Positions 10,391 through 18,052 of a stretch of 47,605 nt of DNA are shown piece after piece; the first letter of the stretch is position 1; each line of letters starts with the position of its first letter. The notes under the pieces were generated by a model. That model was not told the origin of the DNA. It worked only from the letters and a program-made list of their open reading frames with translations, and did no database searches. The position numbers were made by a program, and so were the translations under genes. Source of the DNA: Robiginitalea sp. (GTDB lineage Bacteria > Bacteroidota > Bacteroidia > Flavobacteriales > Flavobacteriaceae); assembly GCA_024642005.1 (NCBI GenBank), contig JAHECA010000026.1, positions 1 through 47,605 on the forward strand. The letters run 5' to 3'.

Positions 10391-11839
10391 ATGAAAAAGA
10401 TAACCAAAGAAGCCATTGTGCAGCGCAACCCCTACCTCTGGGAAATCCCTGTCGGATTCCGGCCCGACATGCAGGTGCCGGCGCGCATTATCGCCTCGGA
10501 AACCCTGCTCGACGACATTTTGGACGACCGATCGCTCCAGCAACTGGTTAACGTAACCACCCTGCCCGGCATCAGGAAGGCAGCCTTCGTAATGCCCGAC
10601 GTGCACGAAGGCTACGGTTTCCCGATTGGCGGGGTGGCCGCCACCTCCTACCCGCACGGGGCCATCTCACCCGGAGGCATCGGGTACGACATCAATTGCG
10701 GGGTGCGGATGCTGGTCAGCGATTTGAATGAGGGGGAAACACGTCGGTACCTCCCGGAATTGATCCGGGTCCTGAACGAGCATATCCCTTCCGGTATGGG
10801 CACCCCGGGGCACCTGCTGCTGAACGACCAAGAGCTCGACCAGGTATTGGCAACCGGGGCCGAATGGGCCGTCGGGCAGGGTTACGGCTCCCCCCGAGAC
10901 CTGGTCTATACCGAGAGCAACGGCCGCCTGCCGGCAGCCGATCCGTCCAGGGTATCAGAACGGGCGCGCCAACGGGGCCGTGACCAGTTGGGCACCATAG
11001 GCTCCGGGAACCATTTTGTGGAGGTCGGCTATGTGGACGAAATCCTTAATCCCCTGATCGCACATGGGTTCGGGCTTCGGGAAGGCCAGGTAACCGTACT
11101 CATCCACACCGGATCGCGGGGCCTGGGCCACCAGATTGCCACCGATTACATCCGCATCCTCATGGAGGCCATGCCTGCTTACGGCATTGAGCTGCCCGAC
11201 CGGGAACTGGCCTGCGTACCCCTCGATTCACCCGAAGGACAGGCCTATTTCGGCGCCATGTGTGCCGGGGCCAATTTCGCCTGGTGTAACCGGCAGCTGG
11301 TCTGCTGGGAAGTGCGCCAGGCCTGGTCGGCCGTATTCGGGAAAGCCGCCGGGCTGCCCGAGCTGCTGTACGACGTGGCCCACAACATCGCCAAGATCGA
11401 AACCCACACGGTGGCAGGCAAGACAGAGCAGCTCATTGTACACCGGAAAGGGGCGACGCGGGCCTTCGGCCCGGGCCATCCGGAGATTCCGGATGCCTAC
11501 CGGGCCTTTGGGCAACCCGTTTTGATTCCGGGAAGCATGGGCACCTCGTCTTATGTGCTGGCCGGTACCGCCTCCAGTTCGGCGCTCAGCTTTGGCTCCT
11601 GCTGTCATGGGGCTGGTCGCAGGCTTTCGCGTACAGCTGCCAAAAAACAGGTGAATGCCCCGGTTCTCAAGGAGGAGTTGCAGGAAGCCGGCATTTATCT
11701 GGAAGCCCCTTTCAGACGTATTGCGGAGGAAGCCCCAATGGCTTACAAGGATGTAAACCAGGTGGTGCGTTCTGTACAGGAGGCCGGTATTGCAGTGCCG
11801 GTGGCCCGGCTCAAACCGTTGGCTGTGATCAAAGGATAA
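10391..11839 (+). CDS. rtcB: RNA-splicing/repair ligase RtcB
   Basis: 482 aa. It joins RNA 2',3'-cyclic phosphate (or 3'-phosphate) ends to 5'-OH ends using GTP and Mn2+. Visible active-site motifs: PDVHEGYG (69-76), GGIGYDINCGVR (95-106, metal ligand Cys103), GSGNHFVEV (204-212), HTGSRGLGH (239-247), DVAHN (His331) and CHGAGR (405-410), whose His406 is the guanylylated residue. All key residues look intact. It is coupled to archease, and both lie behind the FNR-type operator, implying that RNA repair is induced under the condition sensed by that regulator. LOG follows 13 bp later. Confidence 0.97.
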   Translation: MKKITKEAIVQRNPYLWEIPVGFRPDMQVPARIIASETLLDDILDDRSLQQLVNVTTLPGIRKAAFVMPDVHEGYGFPIGGVAATSYPHGAISPGGIGYDINCGVRMLVSDLNEGETRRYLPELIRVLNEHIPSGMGTPGHLLLNDQELDQVLATGAEWAVGQGYGSPRDLVYTESNGRLPAADPSRVSERARQRGRDQLGTIGSGNHFVEVGYVDEILNPLIAHGFGLREGQVTVLIHTGSRGLGHQIATDYIRILMEAMPAYGIELPDRELACVPLDSPEGQAYFGAMCAGANFAWCNRQLVCWEVRQAWSAVFGKAAGLPELLYDVAHNIAKIETHTVAGKTEQLIVHRKGATRAFGPGHPEIPDAYRAFGQPVLIPGSMGTSSYVLAGTASSSALSFGSCCHGAGRRLSRTAAKKQVNAPVLKEELQEAGIYLEAPFRRIAEEAPMAYKDVNQVVRSVQEAGIAVPVARLKPLAVIKG

Positions 11840-11852
11840 CCTGAATCAATAA

Positions 11853-12674
11853 ATGATGCGTACCTTCAATAAAAGCAATATCCCAGTCGATATGGATAGC
11901 AAAAATTCACGCCCGGGGCGGACGGCACAGGTCCCATACAGCCTGATTGCTGAGAAGAAATACCTCGAAGGCCCGCGCAACCGCTTCAAAGAGTTTTGGT
12001 TTACCCTGAAGGTGGCCTATCACTTCATTCGCGGATTCCGGAAACTCCACTTTATCGGACCCTGCGTGACGGTTTTCGGATCGGCGCGTTTCCTGCCCGA
12101 CAACCCGTTCTACAAACAAGCCGAAGAGGTGGGGAAAACGCTGGCAGAAATGGGCTTTACGGTCATGACCGGAGGGGGGCCCGGCATCATGGAAGCCGCC
12201 AACAAAGGCGCCTACCTCAACGGGGGGTACTCCATCGGCTGCAACATCGTTTTGCCCAAAGAGCAAAAGCCGAACCCCTACCTGCACAAATGGGTCGACA
12301 TCCCTTATTTTTTCGTGCGCAAATTCCTCCTGCTCAAATATTCCTATGCCTTTATCGTAATGCCCGGGGGCATTGGCACCCTTGACGAGCTCTTTGAGTC
12401 GCTGACCCTGATACAGACCGGCATGATCAAGCACTTCCCGGTGGTGCTCTTTGGCCGTGAATACCATCAGGAACTCTACCACCACATCCAGGTTATGGCC
12501 AGCAACGAAAGCATTGCCCAGGAAGACATGGATTTGCTTTTTCTCACCGATTCGGTGGCCGAGATGCGCACGCACCTCGAGGTACACGCCGTCAGGAAAT
12601 TCGGGCTGGTCAAAAAACCCATCAAGTCGCGCTGGTGGCTGGGCGAAACCAACCGCCACCCCAAATGGGCCTGA
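11853..12674 (+). CDS. LOG-family protein (TIGR00730-like)
   Basis: 273 aa. The core has the LOG signature GGGPGIMEAANKGA (~110-123) and PGGIGTLDELFE (~171-182), and a long N-terminal extension of ~70 residues. Family members hydrolyse cytokinin riboside monophosphates or other nucleoside 5'-monophosphates to base and ribose phosphate. In a flavobacterium a nucleotide-salvage role is more likely than hormone synthesis (inference). It starts 13 bp after rtcB, so it is probably the third gene of that operon. An alternative start is the next codon (ATGATG). Confidence 0.9.
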   Translation: MMRTFNKSNIPVDMDSKNSRPGRTAQVPYSLIAEKKYLEGPRNRFKEFWFTLKVAYHFIRGFRKLHFIGPCVTVFGSARFLPDNPFYKQAEEVGKTLAEMGFTVMTGGGPGIMEAANKGAYLNGGYSIGCNIVLPKEQKPNPYLHKWVDIPYFFVRKFLLLKYSYAFIVMPGGIGTLDELFESLTLIQTGMIKHFPVVLFGREYHQELYHHIQVMASNESIAQEDMDLLFLTDSVAEMRTHLEVHAVRKFGLVKKPIKSRWWLGETNRHPKWA

Positions 12675-12721
12675 GCGGCTTTCAGCTGGTATACCCCTGC
12701 TGACATAAAAATTTTAGAAAC

Positions 12722-12733
12722 TGACTCAGGTCA
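12722..12733 (+). promoter_or_regulatory. FNR-type operator B, no gene downstream
   Basis: Palindrome TGACTCAGGTCA, centre 12727.5. TActTTCG starts at 12757, 29.5 bp from the centre, on the plus strand. The inferred start is about 12768. The minus strand has no -7 element at that spacing. Confidence 0.65.
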
Positions 12734-12767
12734 TTTCACAAGTCCTGTTTGCCGGCTACTTTCGTTT

Positions 12768-12980
12768 CGTTCCATTCAGGAAACTGTTCTGTGAAATCAA
12801 GAAATGGATAATCCTTAGCGAAAAGGGTTGTCCTGAGAATGTGTCGAAGATGTACCTTGATCCGGAAGCCCTTTCACACTAACTGGAAACAGGGCGTTTG
12901 AAAAGGTCTCGCATGGGGTTATCGCACAAAATCAACACCTTCTCCGAAGCCGGTCCGCCTCGGCGGATCGGCTTCTTTGA
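12768..12980 (+). ncRNA. Candidate FNR-regulated small RNA
   Basis: It is predicted from the promoter at operator B and a hairpin at 12946-12975 (GAAGCCG...CGGCTTC, 13 Watson-Crick pairs plus one G-T, small loop) followed by TTT. This would give about 210 nt. The U-tract is short, so transcripts may read on to the GAAA-loop hairpin at 13136-13165 (about 400 nt). No reading frame here looks protein-coding, and it does not resemble tmRNA, SRP RNA or RNase P RNA. Existence is inferred from signals only. Confidence 0.35.
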
Positions 12981-13045
12981 GGATTTATACGGCAAGGCCC
13001 TTATTTCCTATGGGGAGTGCGGGCCGTGTGGAAGTTCTCAAAATG

Positions 13046-13053
13046 TAACTTTG
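13046..13053 (+). promoter_or_regulatory. Possible second promoter in the orphan region
   Basis: TAACTTTG is a perfect match to TAnnTTTG, but no clear -33 element is seen. It would start a transcript of about 105-110 nt ending at the hairpin at 13136-13165. Confidence 0.3.
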
Positions 13054-13135
13054 AATGACTTTGGTGCTTGCAGTTTTAGCAATAAGACTGTACAAAGCAG
13101 AGGGGACAGATCGTTACTGATTGACAATTTTCACA

Positions 13136-13170
13136 GGAAACAGGAGGCGAAAGCCTCCTGTTTCCGTTTG
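13136..13170 (+). terminator. Strong GAAA-loop hairpin between convergent units
   Basis: GGAAACAGGAGGC (13136-13148) pairs over 13 bp with GCCTCCTGTTTCC (13153-13165) around a GAAA tetraloop. It is followed by GTTTGG on the plus strand. It lies 24 bp beyond the ExoIII stop and probably serves as a terminator, perhaps in both directions. The U-tract is poor. Confidence 0.55.
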
Positions 13171-13189
13171 GGCCCATCCGATGCATGGC

Positions 13190-13954
13190 TCATGCCTGCA
13201 GTTGCAGGGAGATAGGACAATGGTCTGAACCGGTAATGGCTGTATGAATCTCGGCCCGGGCCACCGTTGCTTCCAGTTCGGGGCTCAGCAGGAAATAGTC
13301 AATGCGCCAGCCGATGTTGCGCTGGCGGGCCTGGAAGCGGTAACTCCAATAGGTGAATATTTCCTGCTCCGGGTTGCGGACCCGGTAAATATCCAGCAAA
13401 CCGCTTTGCAGCAAGTTGTCCATCCCATCGATTTCAACCTGGGTATAGCCGGCCGTTTTGTTGTAATTGGCCTTGTCGTTTTTCAGGTCGATCGGCCGGT
13501 GGGCCACATTGAGGTCGCCACACACGACCAGTGGCTTTTTTTTGTGCAAGGCCGAGAGGTAGCCCTGAAAAGCCCTATCCCATTGCTTGCGGTAATCGAG
13601 GCGCTTGAGCCCCTGCCCGGAATTGGGCACATACACGTTCACCAGGTAAAAGGCTCCGAAATCGGCGCATTGAATACGGCCTTCCCCGCCCAGGGGATCG
13701 CTGTCGGGGCCATTTTCGACCGAGAGCGGCTTGGTGCGGCAGAGGATGGCGGTACCGGAATAACCCTTTTTCTCGCCTGCATGGGCAAATACGGTATAAT
13801 CCGAAAAGTTCGAGCAGATTTCGGACACGATCCCGGGATCTGCCTTGGTTTCCTGCAGGCAGATTACGTCAGGGTTTAAGGCGCGCAAGGCTTCCTCGAA
13901 GTTCTTGCCGGCAATGGCCCTAAGGCCATTTACATTCCAGGATACAAGCTTCAT
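13190..13954 (-). CDS. xth: Exodeoxyribonuclease III / AP endonuclease
   Basis: 254 aa, EEP superfamily. It cuts abasic sites and removes 3' blocks in base excision repair. Visible: KLVSWNVNGLRA (catalytic Asn), LQETKAD (metal-binding Glu), YSGTAIL, VNVYVPNSG, CGDLNVAH (Asp/Asn), WRIDYFL and GSDHCPI (catalytic Asp-His). The start at 13954 is chosen because the chain begins exactly at the conserved MKLVSWN. The upstream in-frame ATG would add 15 residues and lie in the promoter. A perfect -7 element lies 18 bp upstream. Confidence 0.95.
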   Translation of the reverse strand: MKLVSWNVNGLRAIAGKNFEEALRALNPDVICLQETKADPGIVSEICSNFSDYTVFAHAGEKKGYSGTAILCRTKPLSVENGPDSDPLGGEGRIQCADFGAFYLVNVYVPNSGQGLKRLDYRKQWDRAFQGYLSALHKKKPLVVCGDLNVAHRPIDLKNDKANYNKTAGYTQVEIDGMDNLLQSGLLDIYRVRNPEQEIFTYWSYRFQARQRNIGWRIDYFLLSPELEATVARAEIHTAITGSDHCPISLQLQA

Positions 13955-13972
13955 AACGGTACAGGGTTTGCG

Positions 13973-13980
13973 CAAAAATA
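13973..13980 (-). promoter_or_regulatory. -7 element of ExoIII gene
   Basis: The minus strand reads TATTTTTG (13980-13973), a full match to TAnnTTTG. It follows directly after the terminator stem of the BON operon and uses the same T-run. No FNR-type site is present. Confidence 0.6.
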
Positions 13981-14009
13981 CATCACCCCGGCGGAACATC
14001 CGCCGGGGT
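13973..14009 (-). terminator. Terminator of the BON-protein operon
   Basis: ACCCCGGCGGA (13985-13995) and TCCGCCGGGGT (13999-14009) form an 11-bp stem with a 3-nt loop. On the minus strand it is followed by GATGTATTTTTG. Confidence 0.7.
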
Positions 14010-14039
14010 ATATCGCCTCCTGCCGGTGCAATTTCAAGC

Positions 14040-14711
14040 TTAGGCGGTTACCGGATAGTAACGCACCTTGAGTTCGTTGATTACTTTGCGCACCCCGGGA
14101 GCCCGGAAGGCAGCGTGTTCCACAGCCTCCTTCTCGATCACCGAGCGAACCGACCCTTTTAAAAATACGGTATCGCCGTGCACATCGACCTCCACGGAGG
14201 TGGCATCGACATCGGCCAGGCGCCCGAGGGCCTTTTCTATTTTGTGCCGAACGTCTACCACCCGTATTTTAGGTTCGACCACCAGGTCTTCGGCATGGAC
14301 CTCGCGCACCCCCTGCAGGTGCCTGAGCACGTTTATAGCTGCGTATTTCTGGTAACCCCATTCGAATTTGCCGGAGAGGTATACATGACCGTCTTCCACT
14401 TTAAAGGCCATCTGCCCTTCCGGGACGGTCGCATTCCACTTAAGGGCATCGGCGGCAGCCCGGGCAATCTCGGGGTCGGTCCTTTTCAGGGCATCGCCGA
14501 AAAGCACCTGCACATCCATGGCCAGCCCACGCACTCCGGCTACTTTTTTAACGGCCTTCTCGGCGGCCAGTTTTTTGGCAAAGCTATCCAGGGTGCCCGT
14601 GAGGGTTACGATCCCGTCTTCCACGATTACGCCGATTTGTGTCTGGTCTATGTCGGGCTGCCATTTCAGCTCTTCCAATACATCTTTTTTAAGTGTTGCA
14701 TCTGTTTTCAT
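14040..14711 (-). CDS. Triple-BON-domain protein (second in operon)
   Basis: 223 aa with three BON-like repeats (~5-70, ~78-145, ~152-220). Each has the pattern V.V.DG.V.L.G.V.....K..AE..A....GVR.V. There is no signal peptide, unlike OsmY, so it is probably cytoplasmic. BON domains bind phospholipid or other hydrophobic ligands, and cytoplasmic multi-BON proteins are common in stress gene clusters with Usp. It is clearly a paralogue of the next gene upstream (both start MKTDA, and domain 2 ends W-G-Y-Q-K in both). The gap between them is 43 bp. Confidence 0.92.
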   Translation of the reverse strand: MKTDATLKKDVLEELKWQPDIDQTQIGVIVEDGIVTLTGTLDSFAKKLAAEKAVKKVAGVRGLAMDVQVLFGDALKRTDPEIARAAADALKWNATVPEGQMAFKVEDGHVYLSGKFEWGYQKYAAINVLRHLQGVREVHAEDLVVEPKIRVVDVRHKIEKALGRLADVDATSVEVDVHGDTVFLKGSVRSVIEKEAVEHAAFRAPGVRKVINELKVRYYPVTA

Positions 14712-14754
14712 GGTGCCTCTTTTTTGTCGGGCAGGGCCTGGTTGCGGCAGGGGG

Positions 14755-15423
14755 TCAGACCAGGGCCTCGGTATAGCGGACGATCAGGTTATTCTTTACC
14801 TCATACACGCCCGGGGCGTTGAATGCCACACGTTCTGCATCTTCTTTCTCTTTTAGGGAATGGACGGTGCCTTCGAGGGTAACCGTATGACCGGATGTGA
14901 GCACGCGAATGCCTTTTGCTTCCAGGTCGGCTGACCTTTCAAAGGCCTCCTTGATGCGTTTTTTGACTTCAAGGGGTACAATGCCCTGACTGATGGTGAT
15001 GCTGTTGATCACCCCTTTTACCCCAGCCAGGTCTCTGACGGCATTCTTGGCCGATTCCTTCTGGTAGCCCCAGCGGACCTGCCCGGTCAGGTATACCCAC
15101 CCATTCTCAACTTTGGGAATGATGGCGTCTTCAGGAACAGAAGCATGCCAGGCCAGGGCGTTCACAACGGCCTTGGCGATATCGGTATCCGTTTTTTCAT
15201 CTTCCAGGCCGTAGCTTACCACAATATCTTCGGCAACGGCCCTAACACCTTTAACCCGCTTGGCTGCCTTTTCTGCGGCAATTTTTTTGGCATAGCTGTC
15301 TACCTCCCCGCTCAGGGTAACCACGCCCTCTTCTACAGAAACTCCGATCTTGGCCTCATCAATGCTGGGTTCCCAGATCAGTTCATCCTGCACATCCCGT
15401 TTGATTTGAGCATCTGTTTTCAT
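14755..15423 (-). CDS. Triple-BON-domain protein (first in operon)
   Basis: 222 aa, the same three-BON layout as its downstream paralogue: IGVSVEEGVVTLSGEVDSYA, VENGWVYLTGQVRWGYQK, then SGHTVTLEGTVHSLKEKEDA. No signal peptide. It is transcribed first in a two-gene unit whose promoter has an FNR-type palindrome (15490-15501) and a -7 element at 15466. The function is a stress-related ligand-binding protein; the ligand is unknown. Confidence 0.92.
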   Translation of the reverse strand: MKTDAQIKRDVQDELIWEPSIDEAKIGVSVEEGVVTLSGEVDSYAKKIAAEKAAKRVKGVRAVAEDIVVSYGLEDEKTDTDIAKAVVNALAWHASVPEDAIIPKVENGWVYLTGQVRWGYQKESAKNAVRDLAGVKGVINSITISQGIVPLEVKKRIKEAFERSADLEAKGIRVLTSGHTVTLEGTVHSLKEKEDAERVAFNAPGVYEVKNNLIVRYTEALV

Positions 15424-15489
15424 GATTTTACTGATTTATATAATTAAAATATCATGGAGTAAGCTACACAACCTGACCCAACTACTAAA

Positions 15490-15501
15490 TGATGTATATC
15501 A
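15490..15501 (-). promoter_or_regulatory. FNR-type operator C2 (BON operon)
   Basis: TGATGTATATCA is a perfect palindrome of the classic FNR half-site TGAT, centre 15495.5. On the minus strand TAgcTTAC starts at 15466, 29.5 bp from the centre. The inferred start is about 15455, 32 nt before the ATG. Confidence 0.7.
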
Positions 15502-15530
15502 GGCTGCAATTCCATGCAGCCCTCCCACCT

Positions 15531-15542
15531 TGACATAAGTCA
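15531..15542 (+). promoter_or_regulatory. FNR-type operator C1 (tlpA-like gene)
   Basis: TGACATAAGTCA, centre 15536.5, lies 41 bp from the centre of C2. Rightward, the expected position holds only a poor -7 element (TAcacacc, one base off). A better TAacTTGG lies at 15592-15599. It could serve the thioredoxin-like gene at 15618 or help at C2. This is the weakest of the seven in promoter geometry. Confidence 0.45.
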
Positions 15543-15617
15543 GGCCGGCAACTGGGTAACGCAGGTTACACACCCTTAATCAGATAACCCGTAACTTGGC
15601 CTGCAAATCGCCTGCCA

Positions 15618-16208
15618 TTGAAAATTCGCTTTAACAAAAGTTGGTGGCCCTACCTGCTGTTGGCCCTGGTTTACCTGGTGCTTTACCTGACTGGGACGCG
15701 GGCCGAGGTTTTCGGCTTCCTGCAGCGCGGCTTGCTGGCCACTGGCCTCATGAGCGCCCAGGCAGTGGAAGCGCCTGTGACAGAACGGGAATTCCTCGAT
15801 GAGCAGGCTTACTCCCTTGTACTGGCCGATTCCGGAGGGCAGCTGCACCGCCTGTCTGAATTCCGCGGCAAGGTGGTGCTGGTGAACCTATGGGCAACCT
15901 GGTGTCCACCCTGCATTGCCGAAATGCCCGGACTCGAAAAGTTGTACCAGCGAACAAAAGAGGATGTTGTCTTCATCATGATAGCCCGCGACCGCGATTT
16001 TGAGTTATCCAGGGTATTCGTTCAGCGCAAGGGCTATGAAGTGCCCATTTACTATGCCCAGGGGCCATTGCCCCGCCAGCTTTCCAGCAACGGCATCCCG
16101 GCCACCTTTGTGATTGCTCCCGACGGCAGGCTGGCCTTTTCGCATACCGGCATGGCCGATTACGACCACCCAGACATCGAAAAATTCCTCCGTGGCCTGA
16201 AAGAATGA
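15618..16208 (+). CDS. TlpA/ResA-like membrane-anchored thioredoxin
   Basis: 196 aa. An N-terminal membrane anchor (WWPYLLLALVYLVLYLTG, ~9-26) is followed by a periplasmic thioredoxin fold with active site WATWCPPC (Cys96, Cys99) and the cis-proline segment GIPATFV. It is likely a periplasmic thiol-disulfide reductase, as in cytochrome c maturation or stress repair. The only good start is TTG at 15618. It lies downstream of FNR-type site C1. A tandem homologue follows with its own promoter. Confidence 0.85.
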   Translation: MKIRFNKSWWPYLLLALVYLVLYLTGTRAEVFGFLQRGLLATGLMSAQAVEAPVTEREFLDEQAYSLVLADSGGQLHRLSEFRGKVVLVNLWATWCPPCIAEMPGLEKLYQRTKEDVVFIMIARDRDFELSRVFVQRKGYEVPIYYAQGPLPRQLSSNGIPATFVIAPDGRLAFSHTGMADYDHPDIEKFLRGLKE

Positions 16209-16239
16209 ACCCGGTTTAAACGTTATTAACGAAACGCGA

Positions 16240-16247
16240 TACCTTTG
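16240..16247 (+). promoter_or_regulatory. -7 element of second tlpA-like gene
   Basis: TACCTTTG, a perfect consensus, 19 bp before the ATG at 16267. No FNR-type palindrome lies near, so the second thioredoxin gene is probably expressed on its own. Confidence 0.6.
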
Positions 16248-16266
16248 TAACGCTGAAGTCTTGTCC

Positions 16267-16863
16267 ATGAAAATAAGCCGTAAGTCGATTTGGAAACTGC
16301 TCGTTGCCGGGGTGCTTCTGTGCGCCGTACTGGTGGCCACCGGGATGCACAAAAAAATCTTGCGCTCCCTGCATTTCCGATTACTCAATGCGGGCATCAT
16401 TACACCCCGAGAAATCGGATTATCTGACTTCGAACAGTTGGAACTGCTTCCCGCATCGGCAGAGGCCCTGCAGTTGATTGATGAAAACGGAGTGATCCAC
16501 CAATTGACAGACTGGGATACAGACATCTTATTTATGAACAAATGGGCCACCTGGTGTGCCCCTTGTATTGCCGAAATGCCCGGTATCCAGAAACTTTATG
16601 ACAGTAATAGTCAAAGTGCCAGCTTCGTGATGGTTACCTTCGATACCGATTTTGAGAAGGCCAAAAAATTCAAGCAACAAAAAGGATTTACATTCCCTAT
16701 TTACCAGATTTACGGGTTCGAACCCGAGGCGTTCAAAACCCCTTCCCTACCGGCGACATTCCTTTTTCCTCCCGGGCAAGCTGTGATGTATCGATACGTA
16801 GGCATGCGCGATTACGACACTCCTGAATTCAAAGAATTCCTGAAGTCGCTCGGCGCCCCATGA
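16267..16863 (+). CDS. TlpA/ResA-like membrane-anchored thioredoxin, second copy
   Basis: 198 aa. Membrane anchor ~9-25 (WKLLVAGVLLCAVLVAT), then a thioredoxin fold with WATWCAPC (Cys97, Cys100) and the cis-Pro segment SLPATFLF. The sequence around the active site (CIAEMPG), the spacing and the C-terminal Y.GM.DYD.P...FL match the preceding gene, so the pair arose by duplication. A TTG two codons upstream is in frame, but the ATG at 16267 is preferred. Role as for its neighbour; the redox partner is unknown. Confidence 0.87.
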   Translation: MKISRKSIWKLLVAGVLLCAVLVATGMHKKILRSLHFRLLNAGIITPREIGLSDFEQLELLPASAEALQLIDENGVIHQLTDWDTDILFMNKWATWCAPCIAEMPGIQKLYDSNSQSASFVMVTFDTDFEKAKKFKQQKGFTFPIYQIYGFEPEAFKTPSLPATFLFPPGQAVMYRYVGMRDYDTPEFKEFLKSLGAP

Positions 16864-17125
16864 TGCGAATGCCTGCAGCCGCTCCGGGGATGCCGCCGGA
16901 GGATCCTTCCGCCGATTACAACTGTTTTAGAGCGGGCCGTGCGTTTGAAAGCACCGAAAGTTAAAATGACTTCCATCATAGCCGAAAGCTGTTTCAGGCT
17001 GTACTTTTAGGGTGAGATTAATCAGGGATGCTGAAACCAAATTCCCTATCTTTAAACGGCTTTCCCGAAACCTGCAAATCGGGGGGCCAGATGAGCTATT
17101 ATTCAACCTTGTAAACCAATCCAAA

Positions 17126-17992
17126 ATGTCCCGTATTTACTCCCTTGCATTGCTCGCCATCCTGTTGCTGACCGGAGGCAAAGCCGAATCCCAAATGCCG
17201 GCTCCCGGCGCCACGCTTTATACGGTGCGCGACCTGATGGATCAGGATGCAAAAGGTGTCCTCAAACAAATCGCCGACCTGGGCTACGTCAACATTGAGG
17301 CGACCAACTACCAGGATGGCAAATTCTACGGTATGGCGCCAGCCGAATTCAAGGCCTATTTGGAAAGCCTGGGCCTGGAGCCTCTGAGCGTACACCAGGG
17401 CGGGGTTACCCTGGAAAACGCCGATCAGTATATCGCAGACACCAGGGCTGCCGGGTTCAAATATTTCGTTATTCCGGTACCTCCAATGGGCATGTTCAAA
17501 TACGATACGAAATCGCGGACCATGTCGATGGAAGGCACCCCGGAAGCGATCACCTCTATCCTCAATACCCTGGCCGCCAAATGCAAGGCTGCCGGCCTGG
17601 AGTTGCTCTACCACAACCATAACTTTGAGTTTGTGCCCGATGCAAACGGGGTGGTACTGCTCGACTACATGCTGGAAAACACAGACCCCGAACTGGTCAA
17701 TTTCCAGATGGACCTGTATTGGGTGACCAAGGCAGGGGCAGACCCCCTGGCCTATTTCGAAAAATACCCGGGCCGGTTTAAAGTCTGGCACGTAAAAGAT
17801 ATGGACGACCAGGGTCGCTTCGCCCCGGCCGGAACCGGCAACATCGACTTCAAACGCATCCTCGCGGAGAAGGAAAAGTCGGGCATGCAATACTATATCG
17901 TGGAGCAAGACATGACCTTTGACGGGATGCAGCCCATGGAGGCCATCCAAATTAGTTACGATAACCTGAAAACACTGGGTTTCAGGAAGTAA
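17126..17992 (+). CDS. Secreted sugar phosphate isomerase/epimerase-like protein
   Basis: 288 aa. Signal peptide SRIYSLALLAILLLTGGKAESQ, then an AP-endonuclease-2/xylose-isomerase-like TIM barrel. Candidate metal ligands are in the strands YHNHNFEF, QMDLYWV and KVWHVKDMD, with a C-terminal YIVEQD. In Bacteroidota such secreted proteins act on free sugars or sugar acids; the substrate is not visible. The start at 17126 is chosen for the signal peptide; an upstream in-frame ATG (17012) would bury it behind 38 residues. A possible -7 element TATCTTTA lies at 17047-17054. Confidence 0.85.
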   Translation: MSRIYSLALLAILLLTGGKAESQMPAPGATLYTVRDLMDQDAKGVLKQIADLGYVNIEATNYQDGKFYGMAPAEFKAYLESLGLEPLSVHQGGVTLENADQYIADTRAAGFKYFVIPVPPMGMFKYDTKSRTMSMEGTPEAITSILNTLAAKCKAAGLELLYHNHNFEFVPDANGVVLLDYMLENTDPELVNFQMDLYWVTKAGADPLAYFEKYPGRFKVWHVKDMDDQGRFAPAGTGNIDFKRILAEKEKSGMQYYIVEQDMTFDGMQPMEAIQISYDNLKTLGFRK

Positions 17993-18052
17993 TAGCCCTT
18001 CAGCAGGGCAGTTCGGCAGGGGGATTCCCCCCTTTGATAAACCAGGTTTGAT

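Larger units (their letters stand above)
12675..13189. other. 515-bp gene-free region with promoters and hairpins
   Basis: No convincing protein. It holds an FNR-type operator with a correctly placed -7 element, a strong hairpin at 12946-12975, a second -7 element at 13046-13053 and a 13-bp GAAA-loop hairpin at 13136-13165. The genes on both sides converge on it (LOG rightward, ExoIII leftward), so the rightward promoters must drive something inside it. Confidence 0.6.

Noticed and set aside
12898-13215. 105-aa ORF in the LOG-ExoIII gap
   Set aside because: It starts with TTG, runs through both strong hairpins and into the 3' end of the ExoIII gene, and shows no recognisable feature. A non-coding transcript is more likely.
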